A stretch of DNA of 64,000 nucleotides from Saprospiraceae bacterium (GCA_016714445.1 JADJNF010000009.1:682001-746000), one strand, 5' to 3'; shown: positions 51,265 through 61,465, numbered from the stretch's first letter. The notes: generated by a model not told the origin, from the letters alone. Translations and numbers: made by a program.

Positions 51265-54200
51265 TTATTCTATTACAACCATTTTTCTGGTAGCAGTAAA
51301 GTCACCTGCTTCTAGTTTGTAGTACAGTACGCCTACGCTACCAAGTTCATTTTTATTCAGTTCGATAGTATTGTAACCTTTGTTGAAAGACTGCTTGATC
51401 ACTTTTAGTGTCTTACCTGTCACATCATAAATAGTCACTGTCGCATCCATTACTTCCGGTAAATCAAATCCAATTGATGTAATCGCTTTGAATGGGTTTG
51501 GAGTATTCTGATATAATACTGCTGCTTGCCCCACTCTGTTGTTTACATTAAATTCTACTTTGATCACATCATGATCAGATGTATATGCTTCTGCTTTTGT
51601 AACTGCAGAATCTATCCAGAATCCTTCAGAAAGTTTACCCTGATCTTTAGCTTTAAGTGATAATGTGAACACAACATCACCAGCTTTAAGCCCAAGTGAA
51701 TTTTCTCTATTGTAACTTACCGTCACCATACCGTTAGCCAGTCTGGTAAATCCAAAGTTGTTGTCAGTCATTCCTGTGATTCCACCATTAACTGCTTCAA
51801 GGCTGAACAATTCGGTGTCATAATTTACTGTAAACTGAAATCCTGACACATCAGCATTCTGAGCCAACACAACAGGTACATTTATAGTCTGACCAGCAGT
51901 AAGTGTTTGATTTTCAGCTGTCAACTCCATGATTGAAGACGCTCTTGATTCAGTATTATGATCATTTACATTGGCCACAACATTACCGTTTACGTCCCCA
52001 ACTTTTACTGACATGAAATTAGCTTCCATATTTGAGTTCATATTTTCTATGAAATACACTTCAGGGAACGTTTCAGCGTGGGCATATTGGACATCCTGGA
52101 ATGTATATGCCTTATCAATAAATCTCCATGATGTATTATTCGAAAATTCATTTACGATACCAAGGATCAATTTACGCAATTCAGTAAGGTCTGATGCTGT
52201 GATTTTCTTATCCTTGTTTACATCTGCTGCGATAAGCTTGTAAGGTGAATTCAGTTTTTCAATACCAAGAATATGTCTCTGAATCATCACTAGGTCAAGA
52301 GTAGATATACCATTGATGTGATCATCATTTTTAGTAGGTCTAACTACATAATTTGAACCACTCAACATCCCTTCAAAATTGTAAGTACCAGTATTATTGG
52401 TAATCAAATTCATTTCGCTACCTTCAAGTGACACATTCACTTCTTTTACCGGTGCATTGGTTTCAGTCATGACTGCTCCATTTACCACAAATCTTCCATC
52501 TATATCATCGCACACATCAAAGTTGTCCTGAATATTGATAAATGTTGAACAGAAATCCTGTACTATGGTACCCATTGGCGTAAGAACACCTGCATAAAGA
52601 TTAACATCGTTCCTACCCAAATTATTACAAGTAAATGTTCTGCTTGCCACAACTACAGGTACACCATTCTGACCTAAAGTGATAGGTGCAAAAGATAAAT
52701 ATACTCTATACCCACATGGATGTGTACTGCCATTATCAAAATCTTTAGCCCAAATTTCAACCATACCAGTATCCGGAGTTCCATCATTATCTGTATCCAT
52801 TGGCATAAGGCTTGTTGCCAGACCATTGATACAGTAAGGAGTCGGTGCTTTACAGTTAGCAATCGTGAACAATTGTTCGCACTTCGTTACATTTCCACAT
52901 CTATCTTCAAAAGCCCAAACTATTTTATGTGTTCCAATTGGGTATCTGTCGCTAGCATCCGCTGTATTTCCTAATCCTGATTTTGAGAGACCTGATTCGA
53001 AAGAGCCATCATTAAACGCATCTATTTTGTACGTGTATCTTAAAACTTGTGTACAAACATCTGTTGCTGAAGCAGTAAGTTCAATATATCCATCTGTACA
53101 TGTTGGATCAAATGTACAAGTAGATTTTGGCTCACAACTGCTGGTAATCACTGGTTTTACAGGGTCATACACTTTTATAATCTGAGTGTGTGTCCAGGTT
53201 CTGTATTCATATCCGCCACCAGGAAGATCGAATCTCTGGCACCAGTCGATAACTGTCCAATGTCTCAATATTTTGAAACAAGCTTCACCAAAGCTATTGT
53301 TGAAAGTAAAAATCTGGTCATCATATTCTGCACCAACTAAGCTACAAATATTGTCAGCAGCTAAATTTGGTTTACCTAAATTATCAGGGCTAAATGCGTC
53401 ATCATTCGGATCTTCACATCCTGCGATTTCAACATCTAAAGGCCATCTGTTTTCTGCCATTACAAATGGAAATTCCGGTCCATGTACGTGTATGATTTGT
53501 GTACATGTAGCTGTACGTCCCCCCGGATCTGTTGCGGTAAAAGTACGTGTGATTTTACCAATTCTACAGCTGTTAAGATCGATGATAGAGTCAGTAGTAA
53601 TGCGGATATTATCACAATTGTCATATGCCGTAGCCCAACCGAAAGTATGATATAATTTTGCAGTATCAAAATAATCATTACATGTCACAGTCATGTGAGG
53701 CGGACATGTAATACGTGGAGGCAATTTATCCTGTACTATGGCATTCACCATACATTCATTCCAGTTTCCTGATTTATCGATTACTCTGAATACTACCTGT
53801 TTAGGTGAAGTACTGACATCAGCACAGCAGAATTGAGCATACTCACTAAATCCGCATGGATCTGTAATTTCAACTACATATAGGTATTCATCAGAATCAC
53901 AATTGTCAAATGCTATAGTCTGCCATTTTCCGGCAGAGGCTCCTGTAACATCTTTGGCAATTACCCATAAAGAGTCTAGACCATCAGTCAGATTTTTGTT
54001 TCTTGGATGACCAAGATCCCAATTTCTGTAAGTGGAAGTTTCGCCGCTTGACCAGCTATATTCACCTTTTGCTTTTGGATCTCTCAGTCCAATTAAATAA
54101 TCCTCGTTGAGTTTCCAATCCAATACTTTACCATGTAACCATGTACCTTCAGGTGCGGAATTGATAGCTACTACATATCCACCCATTGCTTCTGCAGTTC

Positions 54201-56157
54201 TCATGGCAACTCTTACGTTTGCTCTATGCTTTGAAATATAATAGTAGTGAGGTACAGTTTTGTTTACATTTGTAAATTCTCCTAAATGTGTAAATCCAGG
54301 GAATGAAGGCGTTTTGCATGGTTTACAAGCTGCTGAACCATCCATTCTTCTTACCAACATTTTTGCAAGATCACATTCATCATAACTACCATCATCAAAA
54401 GATGTAGCCGGAACCCATGCAGTACCATCCAATGTCAATCCGACAGTGGTATTCTGGTCACAAATGGCTACAGGTGGTGTATTGTCTTCTACAAAAACAG
54501 AAATGGTATATTCAGTTTGATTATGACATTCATCATATGCGGTATATAATATCTCAACACAACCCAACGGCAATTTTACATATTTATCTGCGTCAGTAAC
54601 CTTAAGTCCTTTGAGAAAGCCAGTAGGATTTCCGTTTTCATCATACGTGGTCACATCATAGGTCAATTGATCTGAGCAATTGTCCGTAAGAGTAGGTTTC
54701 TGTAATTTGTACAAACCTTCACAAGTATGACCGTTTGTGGTTGCATAATCATCTTTCAATCCAGTGACTATTGGACCTTTTGAATCATTTATTTCTATAA
54801 TCTGAATAAATTCAAGTATTTTGGAATCACATGACCACTCCAATATCTGCCATCTACGGATAATTTTTGTAACACATTTTATTTGCGGCAATTTTGTGTC
54901 AGAATAAGTCACATAAATATTGCAATCAGAACCACCCGGGTTTAAAGCAATGTTGGCAGGAATCGGACCTGTAATATTACTTAAATTTAATACAGTCCAG
55001 GATCCTAAATTGTCGGTTCTTACCTGAAAACAAAATACATCATTTAGCAATACAGGTACACTCACAACTCCGGATTGTGTATTTAGACCACCAATTCCTT
55101 GAGTAAGATTTGTAGCTACATTATTAACAGTATATCTTGCATGATCTAATAAATATACGTTGTCCGGTGCTCCGGGACCTGCTTTGCTCGCAGTCCAATT
55201 GAAAGCTATATTACCATTTGCGTTGGCTGTTACACATATTTGTGCACCAACAGGAGATGTTAATGTTGTCGGTGGCAATGTACCTCCTGCAAGCATAATA
55301 TTTCCATTTACCGGATTTACATAAGCGTCACCCGCCCTTGTCAAAACCGGCATCCATGGATACAATGAAGGTACACCTGTACCAAAGTAAGTCACACCGT
55401 TTACTGTAACAGGAGTAGGTGAAGGATTACCATTTTCCAATCTGGCATAATTGGCATCGCATTCTACAGTGATGTTTCGTACACCAATGATATCATCTAC
55501 ATCCAGTCCAACTACCCAAATACGTACTACGCAAGCCACATCAGACACATTACCTGATTCATCTTTTGCAAGGTATGTCCTCTCAATCAGTTTAATAGTA
55601 TCTGGTCCGGCAAATATAGGATTGATACAATCATTTACAGTAATTGTCTCATTGACAATGTATACCTTAGGTGTATGACAATTGTCAACAGCTACAGGTG
55701 CATAACTTGCCATCGCAGGACAGGTAACCACTACATCCACAGGATCTGTGTCTTCCCAGGTAGGTTTGATTTTGTCTTCAATCGTTATAGACGTCCAGCA
55801 GGAATTTAACCCTGTAGCATCAGTCACCTTTCCATATATAGTTTTACCTATATATAACTGACCATCTATCAGTGTAGCAACACCAGTTCCTGAAGCAATT
55901 ACGCCTCCAGTTGGTGTTTTCATTAAGGTAACTAACAGCGAGGTTGGATTACCACCGCAAGTAGTACCGTTTGCAAGAAGTTGTTCTGAAGTGATAGCCG
56001 CTTCACAGGCCAAATCTACAGAAACATTGATGGCACCTTTACAAGCGCACGATGGTGTCTGGGCCACCGCTGCGGTAAATGTACCACTAATTAATACCAC
56101 AAAAAGGAAAAATTTCCTTAGTAAGGTATCGAAATGTGTTGAATTTGCTCCATTCAT
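51265..56157 (-). CDS. Giant secreted protein with C-type lectin, dockerin-like, cohesin-like and type IX sorting domains
   Basis: A 1630-residue protein. The start at 56157 gives a signal peptide (MNGANSTHFDTLLRKFFLFV, then SGTFTAAVAQ). The first part is a chain of cysteine-containing HYR/Ig-like repeats. A C-type lectin domain lies in the middle (GDSHRANVRV-like 'AMRTAEAMGGYVVAINSAPE', 'LIGLRDPKAKGEYSWSSGE', 'YRNWDLGHP'). Near residues 1330-1400 a dockerin-like EF-hand pair is seen ('GISTLDLVMIQRHILGIE', 'DVNKDKKITASDLTELRKLI'), followed by a cohesin-like sheet and the Por secretion tail ('LYQNTPNPF', 'TATRKMVVIE'), which sends it through the type IX secretion system to the cell surface. 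A surface adhesin is likely. Confidence 0.92.
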   Translation of the reverse strand: MNGANSTHFDTLLRKFFLFVVLISGTFTAAVAQTPSCACKGAINVSVDLACEAAITSEQLLANGTTCGGNPTSLLVTLMKTPTGGVIASGTGVATLIDGQLYIGKTIYGKVTDATGLNSCWTSITIEDKIKPTWEDTDPVDVVVTCPAMASYAPVAVDNCHTPKVYIVNETITVNDCINPIFAGPDTIKLIERTYLAKDESGNVSDVACVVRIWVVGLDVDDIIGVRNITVECDANYARLENGNPSPTPVTVNGVTYFGTGVPSLYPWMPVLTRAGDAYVNPVNGNIMLAGGTLPPTTLTSPVGAQICVTANANGNIAFNWTASKAGPGAPDNVYLLDHARYTVNNVATNLTQGIGGLNTQSGVVSVPVLLNDVFCFQVRTDNLGSWTVLNLSNITGPIPANIALNPGGSDCNIYVTYSDTKLPQIKCVTKIIRRWQILEWSCDSKILEFIQIIEINDSKGPIVTGLKDDYATTNGHTCEGLYKLQKPTLTDNCSDQLTYDVTTYDENGNPTGFLKGLKVTDADKYVKLPLGCVEILYTAYDECHNQTEYTISVFVEDNTPPVAICDQNTTVGLTLDGTAWVPATSFDDGSYDECDLAKMLVRRMDGSAACKPCKTPSFPGFTHLGEFTNVNKTVPHYYYISKHRANVRVAMRTAEAMGGYVVAINSAPEGTWLHGKVLDWKLNEDYLIGLRDPKAKGEYSWSSGETSTYRNWDLGHPRNKNLTDGLDSLWVIAKDVTGASAGKWQTIAFDNCDSDEYLYVVEITDPCGFSEYAQFCCADVSTSPKQVVFRVIDKSGNWNECMVNAIVQDKLPPRITCPPHMTVTCNDYFDTAKLYHTFGWATAYDNCDNIRITTDSIIDLNSCRIGKITRTFTATDPGGRTATCTQIIHVHGPEFPFVMAENRWPLDVEIAGCEDPNDDAFSPDNLGKPNLAADNICSLVGAEYDDQIFTFNNSFGEACFKILRHWTVIDWCQRFDLPGGGYEYRTWTHTQIIKVYDPVKPVITSSCEPKSTCTFDPTCTDGYIELTASATDVCTQVLRYTYKIDAFNDGSFESGLSKSGLGNTADASDRYPIGTHKIVWAFEDRCGNVTKCEQLFTIANCKAPTPYCINGLATSLMPMDTDNDGTPDTGMVEIWAKDFDNGSTHPCGYRVYLSFAPITLGQNGVPVVVASRTFTCNNLGRNDVNLYAGVLTPMGTIVQDFCSTFINIQDNFDVCDDIDGRFVVNGAVMTETNAPVKEVNVSLEGSEMNLITNNTGTYNFEGMLSGSNYVVRPTKNDDHINGISTLDLVMIQRHILGIEKLNSPYKLIAADVNKDKKITASDLTELRKLILGIVNEFSNNTSWRFIDKAYTFQDVQYAHAETFPEVYFIENMNSNMEANFMSVKVGDVNGNVVANVNDHNTESRASSIMELTAENQTLTAGQTINVPVVLAQNADVSGFQFTVNYDTELFSLEAVNGGITGMTDNNFGFTRLANGMVTVSYNRENSLGLKAGDVVFTLSLKAKDQGKLSEGFWIDSAVTKAEAYTSDHDVIKVEFNVNNRVGQAAVLYQNTPNPFKAITSIGFDLPEVMDATVTIYDVTGKTLKVIKQSFNKGYNTIELNKNELGSVGVLYYKLEAGDFTATRKMVVIE

Positions 56158-56314
56158 GAGATCCAAATTTTGAGTTTTAAGAAATAAATTTTTTACTGTT
56201 ATGAGAGTTAGTGGCATAGATATCCACTTAAGCCCCAGTAACTTATTGGTTATGAAATAAAATAATTACTAAAAGCAGAAAGCTGCCTTTACTCGTGCGG
56301 ATCTAAAATCAAAA

Positions 56315-56456
56315 TTCAGGTTGGAAATAATAATATATAAATAGATTTAATGTATAATACAAATAATGCATTAACATCATGTAATTTCATATTAATATGA
56401 ACTACATTCATAAAACTTTGAAGGTAAAACTATTACTATAATCAGGTTGGAAATAA
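56315..56456. repeat. Two copies of TCAGGTTGGAAATAA
   Basis: Identical 15-base copies at 56316-56330 and 56442-56456 (126 bases apart) in the upstream region of the giant gene on the minus strand. They could be a regulator site or a short duplication. Confidence 0.6.
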
Positions 56457-57150
56457 AAGGTAGGTTCTGAATAGTTTCTCACGCTATTCTGGTGCAAATA
56501 TATGATGGGTTATATATATAAAAAAATATTATACTAAAAAAATACATATAATTATAATTGTAACATATATTCAATTGTTATTCTGTATTTTACAAATTAA
56601 ATAAAATATATATAAAAATTATTTAAATCAATATTTTGACATAAATGAGTATAGTTTTATTCATATAGGTCCGAAATATGAATCTTTTTTTTTATCTAAT
56701 TTCATAAAAATTCATACATATTTCAAATCAGGATTAATATCCTCCCATCCTTTAGATACAGTATACACTTTGAACATAAAATTTTTCCAAACAACACAAA
56801 CCAATATCGAATCATGAATTTAAACACTTTACTACTATTTGGTGTGTCATAAGGCACTGGAACAATAGGTACATTTTTTTAAGATGACTCACTAAATTTA
56901 ATATATAATTTTAAATTATTTTCAGTATACCCTATATTTTTATACACTTAACCAATATTTTTTTATTTATTTTTGGCCACACCCCCACATTTTTAGCTAG
57001 TTTGTTAAACTATTTTCTATTTTAAAATTTCTGAGTACTACATCATGAAATGATTTTAGTTATTGAATATCAATTACCTATGTCACAATCTTATCCTTTT
57101 AATATAACAATCTCATCATTTTACATGGTTATAAATATAGAATGGTCATC
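56457..57150. other. Long AT-rich region between the giant gene and the glnK-amt unit
   Basis: Almost 700 bases without a credible coding frame. It contains AT runs and the divergent promoters of both neighbours, and nothing else that I recognise. Confidence 0.5.
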
Positions 57151-57158
57151 TACATTTG
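57151..57158 (+). promoter_or_regulatory. -7 promoter box (TACATTTG) of glnK-amt
   Basis: TAnnTTTG followed by C, 39 bases before the P-II start codon at 57198; this also argues against the earlier ATG at 57156 as start. Confidence 0.5.
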
Positions 57159-57197
57159 CTGTCAATATGTAATCATTTTTTAATCAAAACAAAAGTA

Positions 57198-57536
57198 ATG
57201 AAGAAGATAGAAGCCATCATAAGATCTTCAAAGTTTGAGATCGTAAAAAATGAACTGAGTAAAATCGGGGCAAATTTTTTCACTTTCTTTGAAGTAAAGG
57301 GATATGGTAAACAACTGGCTGAACATGTAGTATACCGTGGAGTAGAATATGACGTAGGGTACATTGCCAGAATGAAGATTGAAATCATAGTTGAAGATCA
57401 AAATGCAAAAAAAGTAGCTGATACAATTATTTCTGCTGCACATACCGGTGAGATTGGAGACGGTAAAATTATCATTACATCAATAGATGAAATAATCTCT
57501 GTCCGTACGGGTAGTATCAATGAATCTGCACTTTAA
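57198..57536 (+). CDS. glnK: P-II nitrogen regulatory protein (GlnK type)
   Basis: A 112-residue P-II protein beginning MKKIEAIIRSSKFEIVKNEL. The T-loop keeps the uridylylation Tyr (YRGVEYDVGY) and the B-loop/C-terminal 'AAHTGEIGDGKIIITSIDE' is canonical. P-II trimers sense 2-oxoglutarate and ATP and plug the ammonium channel when nitrogen is plentiful. The next gene is that channel, 28 bases on. Confidence 0.93.
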   Translation: MKKIEAIIRSSKFEIVKNELSKIGANFFTFFEVKGYGKQLAEHVVYRGVEYDVGYIARMKIEIIVEDQNAKKVADTIISAAHTGEIGDGKIIITSIDEIISVRTGSINESAL

Positions 57537-57564
57537 TAAATAAAAAATTAAAAAAGAATAAATC

Positions 57565-58809
57565 ATGACTGAAGTTCCTTTTGTAACAAATAATCTATGG
57601 ATACTTATCGCAACGATGATGGTATTCATCATGCACTTAGGATTTGCCACCCTGGAAGCGGGTCTTGTCCAACAAAAAAACACGGTAAATATTTTATTTA
57701 AAAACGTGATGATATTATGTATAGGATTAATAACCTATTATGCTGCCGGCTTTAATCTTATGTATCCGGGAGCAGACTATGCGGGTGGATATATAGGTTT
57801 TGGGGGATTTGGCCTTAGTTTGCCTGAAGGCGCAGCTGGACTGCAGGATTATGCAGGTGGAAAATATACATATTACACTGATTTTATATTTCAGGCCATG
57901 TTTGCTGCGACTTGTGCAAGCATAGTCTCAGGAGCAGTTGCTGAGCGAATCAAGCTTATGCCCTTTCTGCTATTTGTTACGCTATTTGTTTTGATTTCAT
58001 ATCCGATCACTGGCATGTGGAAATGGGGAGGCGGATGGCTCAATTCACTTGGATTTATTGATTTTGCCGGTTCTACACTGGTTCATAGTGTTGGCGGTTG
58101 GGGAGCACTGGCAGCTATTATTTTACTTGGCGCCAGAAAAGGAAAATATACTGAAAAGGGAGTAAGGCCTATTCCTGGTCACAACATGCCACTGGCCACT
58201 ATCGGTGCATTTCTACTTTGGTTTGGCTGGTTTGGGTTTAATGGAGGCTCTGTACTATCTGCCGATCCCGGTGCAGTGTCACTAGTTTTTGTGACCACTT
58301 GTCTGGGAGCAGCCGCAGGTGCACTCGCTACTTTTGTGGTATCCTATCTTAAATTTAAATCTCTGGATCACTCCATGATACTAAATGGTGTTTTGGGTGG
58401 TCTGGTCGGAATCACTGCAGGAGCAGATGGTTTTACGCCTGGTTCTGCCCTTATAGTAGGAGCAATAGCAGGTGCCATTATTCCTTTTTCTGTGGTGTTC
58501 TTTGACAAACTCAAACTCGATGACCCTGTGGGAGCAACATCAGTTCACCTTGCCTGTGGAATATGGGGAACTCTGGCTGTCGGTATCTTCGGAACAGGAG
58601 ATATCGTAACCCAACTCATCGGTGTAGTAGCAATAGGTGCATTTACGTTTACATTTGCGTTCGTGGTACTGTACATCATCAAGAAAACAGTAGGTATTAG
58701 AGTAAGTGAAGATATGGAAATCAAAGGGCTTGATGTAACTGAACACGAAATGAGTGCTTATCAAAACGTAGAGCGTGGAAATTATGCCATGATGATCTCA
58801 GAATCTTAA
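57565..58809 (+). CDS. amtB: Ammonium transporter
   Basis: A 414-residue channel with eleven membrane helices. The twin histidines of the pore are visible (TLVHSVGGWGALAA and VHLACGIWGTLAVG). The family signatures 'GWFGFNGGSVL' and 'FQAMFAATCASIVSGAVAER' are present. It conducts ammonia/ammonium and is regulated by the P-II protein encoded just before. There is no signal sequence; the first helix begins at residue 9. Confidence 0.95.
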   Translation: MTEVPFVTNNLWILIATMMVFIMHLGFATLEAGLVQQKNTVNILFKNVMILCIGLITYYAAGFNLMYPGADYAGGYIGFGGFGLSLPEGAAGLQDYAGGKYTYYTDFIFQAMFAATCASIVSGAVAERIKLMPFLLFVTLFVLISYPITGMWKWGGGWLNSLGFIDFAGSTLVHSVGGWGALAAIILLGARKGKYTEKGVRPIPGHNMPLATIGAFLLWFGWFGFNGGSVLSADPGAVSLVFVTTCLGAAAGALATFVVSYLKFKSLDHSMILNGVLGGLVGITAGADGFTPGSALIVGAIAGAIIPFSVVFFDKLKLDDPVGATSVHLACGIWGTLAVGIFGTGDIVTQLIGVVAIGAFTFTFAFVVLYIIKKTVGIRVSEDMEIKGLDVTEHEMSAYQNVERGNYAMMISES

Positions 58810-58814
58810 TCTGT

Positions 58815-58888
58815 AAAATAAAAAACCCTCAAAAAGTGGAGTTTTTGAGGGCAATTAAGCACCAAGAAGACTTGAAATGCTAATTTCG
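58815..58888 (-). ncRNA. Candidate small RNA antisense to the amt-porin spacer
   Basis: On the minus strand TATCTTTG (58894-58901) is a perfect -7 box. About 37 bases after the expected start comes a perfect 10-bp hairpin CCCTCAAAAA/TTTTTGAGGG (58826-58851) followed by TTTTTTATTTT. On the plus strand no T-run follows this hairpin, so it is not a terminator for amt. The layout is the same as that of the candidate at 29492-29563. Confidence 0.45.
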
Positions 58889-58938
58889 AATCACAAAGAT
58901 AATCCATATTAAGGATTTATCAATCAAGTCTTCTTTGG
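58862..58938. repeat. Long inverted repeat in the amt-porin spacer
   Basis: CCAAGAAGACTTGA (58862-58875) and TCAAGTCTTCTTTGG (58924-58938) pair with one bulged A, enclosing a small AATCC/GGATT hairpin. In the plus-strand transcript this would form a folded leader just before the porin gene. Confidence 0.55.
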
Positions 58939-58980
58939 AATTTAGAAACAATTTTTTATCACAATCTAAATCTAAAGAAA

Positions 58981-60006
58981 ATGAAAAGCTTTTTACTTAT
59001 TTTACTTATTGGCCTCACATCAGTAGTGCAGGGACAAATTAAAATCGATTCTTTTTTTACCTTAACCGGTTCCGCAGATACTTATTTCCGCACAAATCTT
59101 AATAGCACAAATGATGCTGGAAATGGTGGAACTGTAGCTCCGCCCACATCATTTGCCAATTTGCCGGGATTTGCTGTCGGCATGTTCAACCTGATTGGAA
59201 AGTATGAAACAAAAAAATCAGGGTTTGTTGCTGACTTAGTTTTTGGCCCAAGAGGCAAAGACGCAGTATTTAATTCTCAGGGGTCACTCAATATAGTAAA
59301 TCAGGCATATGCTTACTACAAGCCTACTGAAAAACTAACCTTAACATTAGGAAAGTTTAATACATTTGTCGGCTATGAAGTCATATCTCCCGTCCTTAAT
59401 TACCACTATTCTACGTCCTACATGTTTTCGTACGGACCATTTAGCCATGCAGGTCTTAAAGTCAATTATGACTTAGGCAAAGGTTTTGGCGCAATGATAG
59501 GAGTATTTAATCCAACAGATTTTACGGATTTTAACCCGAATGGAACATATTATGCCGGAGCTCAACTATCTTATGTCTTTGAGAAAGGTGCTGTTTATCT
59601 CAACACTCTTATGGATGATGATTTTATGCAACTGGACCTTACTACTACTTTTGCCATTTCTGATGATCTAAGTCTTGGACTTAATGCTACCAATGCAACC
59701 GACAATTTCTATGGTGCCGCCATTTATGCCAATTACAAAACAAGTGAAAGCCTTTCATTTGGTATAAGATCAGAATACTTCAAGGACAATGGCCTTGGAT
59801 TGCTTGATCTGGAAGAGCCATCAAGCACAGGGAATGATGTACTGGATCTGACGGTTTCAGCCAATATCATTCTTGGCAATCTTCGTATCATCCCTGAATA
59901 TAGGATGGATATGTTTTCTGCTGAGTTGGTCACACCTGACTTTAGTAAAGCAGACAGATCAGATAAATTATCGTCTCTTTTGATTGCAGCTGTGTACAGT
60001 TTTTAA
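58981..60006 (+). CDS. Outer-membrane porin of the OmpL/beta-barrel porin-2 type
   Basis: A 341-residue protein with signal peptide (MKSFLLILLIGLTSVVQGQI). The mature part is a run of alternating strands with 'ADTYFRTNLN', 'KLTLTLGKFNTFVGYEVISP' and 'YMFSYGPFSHAGLKVNYDLG', the pattern of bacterial beta-barrel porin-2 proteins; it ends in an aromatic strand (AAVYSF). It lies 171 bases after amt on the same strand and may bring ammonium or small solutes across the outer membrane. Confidence 0.85.
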   Translation: MKSFLLILLIGLTSVVQGQIKIDSFFTLTGSADTYFRTNLNSTNDAGNGGTVAPPTSFANLPGFAVGMFNLIGKYETKKSGFVADLVFGPRGKDAVFNSQGSLNIVNQAYAYYKPTEKLTLTLGKFNTFVGYEVISPVLNYHYSTSYMFSYGPFSHAGLKVNYDLGKGFGAMIGVFNPTDFTDFNPNGTYYAGAQLSYVFEKGAVYLNTLMDDDFMQLDLTTTFAISDDLSLGLNATNATDNFYGAAIYANYKTSESLSFGIRSEYFKDNGLGLLDLEEPSSTGNDVLDLTVSANIILGNLRIIPEYRMDMFSAELVTPDFSKADRSDKLSSLLIAAVYSF

Positions 60007-60038
60007 GTTTTCGCTAAGATTTTGTTATAATATTAACC

Positions 60039-60071
60039 ATGCCACAGTATTAAAACTGTGGCATTTTTTTT
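60039..60071 (+). terminator. Rho-independent terminator after the porin gene
   Basis: ATGCCACAGT and ACTGTGGCAT with loop ATTAAA, followed by a run of eight T. It overlaps the stop of the convergent transporter gene. Confidence 0.93.
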
Positions 60072-61359
60072 ATCCAGCAACTATTTTATTGTCAATCCGG
60101 GTTTTATTCATAAAATATAGTCCGAAAATAAAAAATATTGCCAATGTAAGTACTGAGTATCGCATGTTATTGGTAATATTATCTACCAGCCCAAATAAGA
60201 AAGTACCACCCACAATAGCAGATTTATACACCACATCATAGAAACTGAAGTATGAAGTTGTGTCATGATCTTTTTCCGGAATCAGCATGGAATAACTGGC
60301 TCGAGACAGAGATTGTATCCCACCCATGACCAAACCAACAAAAGAAGCCAATACGTAAAAAAACAACTTGTCATAAGTAAAATAAGCCGCAATACATATA
60401 AATATCCAAATGCAAATCATAACCATGATTGAAAATTTATTCCCTTTCCTATTTCCCAGTAATGAAAAAACATACGCTCCTCCTATCGCTACCAACTGTA
60501 ATATAAGCACCAGTAGAATCAACTCCGCAGTTTCGAATGCCAGCTCTTTTTTTGCAAATATGGTAGCCAGATATATGACTGTCTGTACACCCGCGCTGTA
60601 GAAAAAAAATGCCAGTAAAAAATATTTGATGTTTGGTATGTTCCTGACCCTGTTGAAAGCACCTGCAATTTCTCTATACCCGTTTTTTATCATTCCTGCA
60701 GTAAAAAGATTCTTTTTATCTTTAGGCATATACTTGAAAGTGTACTGTGCAAATCCAAGCCACCATACCCCCACAAGCAAAAATCCGATTCTGGCACCTA
60801 ATTGACCACCGGAAAGTCCGAACCAATCTGGTTTTTGGATCATCATCAGGATAAAAATCAGTAGAATAACACTCCCTATGTATCCGTAAGTATACCCTTT
60901 GGCACTGACTTTATTGTATCTGTCTTCGGTGACGATCAGAGGTAAATAAGAGTCATAAAAAACCAGACTGCCGGCAAATCCTATGGTAGCCAGAATAAAA
61001 GCAGATGTGCCGAGCCAAAGTTGAGGTTCTCCTTTAAAAAAATATAATGCGGTACAAGCCAAAGATCCGATAAGTGTAAAGGTTTTTAGAAAAAACTTAC
61101 GTCGTCCACTATAATCAGCAATACCTGAAAGCAGTGGAGATAAAGATGCAATGATAATGTAGGAAAATGATACAGCAAATGAGTACAAAGAACTGTTTGA
61201 AAAATTCAAATTACCCAGAGTTATCTCTTTGGGCGTATACTCTTCAAAATAACCAGGAAAAATAGCTGTAGAAATCACGAGCGCATATGCTGAGTTTGCC
61301 CAGTCAAATAAGGCCCATGCATTGATGGTTCTTTTATTGTTAAGTTCTATTGCTGACAT
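60070..61359 (-). CDS. MFS transporter, UMF1/Atg22-like
   Basis: A 429-residue membrane protein with twelve predicted helices. The start 'NAWALFDWANSAYALVISTA' and 'SPLLSGIADYSGRRKFFL' (loop 2-3 signature) are characteristic of the UMF1 family of MFS exporters, related to vacuolar amino-acid effluxer Atg22. 'GGIQSLSRASYSMLIPEKDH' in the second half is also conserved. The substrate is unknown, probably amino acids or small peptides. Confidence 0.88.
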   Translation of the reverse strand: MSAIELNNKRTINAWALFDWANSAYALVISTAIFPGYFEEYTPKEITLGNLNFSNSSLYSFAVSFSYIIIASLSPLLSGIADYSGRRKFFLKTFTLIGSLACTALYFFKGEPQLWLGTSAFILATIGFAGSLVFYDSYLPLIVTEDRYNKVSAKGYTYGYIGSVILLIFILMMIQKPDWFGLSGGQLGARIGFLLVGVWWLGFAQYTFKYMPKDKKNLFTAGMIKNGYREIAGAFNRVRNIPNIKYFLLAFFFYSAGVQTVIYLATIFAKKELAFETAELILLVLILQLVAIGGAYVFSLLGNRKGNKFSIMVMICIWIFICIAAYFTYDKLFFYVLASFVGLVMGGIQSLSRASYSMLIPEKDHDTTSYFSFYDVVYKSAIVGGTFLFGLVDNITNNMRYSVLTLAIFFIFGLYFMNKTRIDNKIVAG

Positions 61360-61465
61360 GTTTTGATTTTGAATGCACTAAAGTAATTACATTCTTTGTG
61401 TTGATAAAGAAATTTGAAATTTATTTGGAATAATTATCTTTACAAAATATTTTAACAAGCGTCTA

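Noticed and set aside
58826..58851. Hairpin as the terminator of the ammonium transporter gene
   Set aside because: No T-run on the plus strand; the T-run is on the minus strand side, so it suits a minus-strand transcript.
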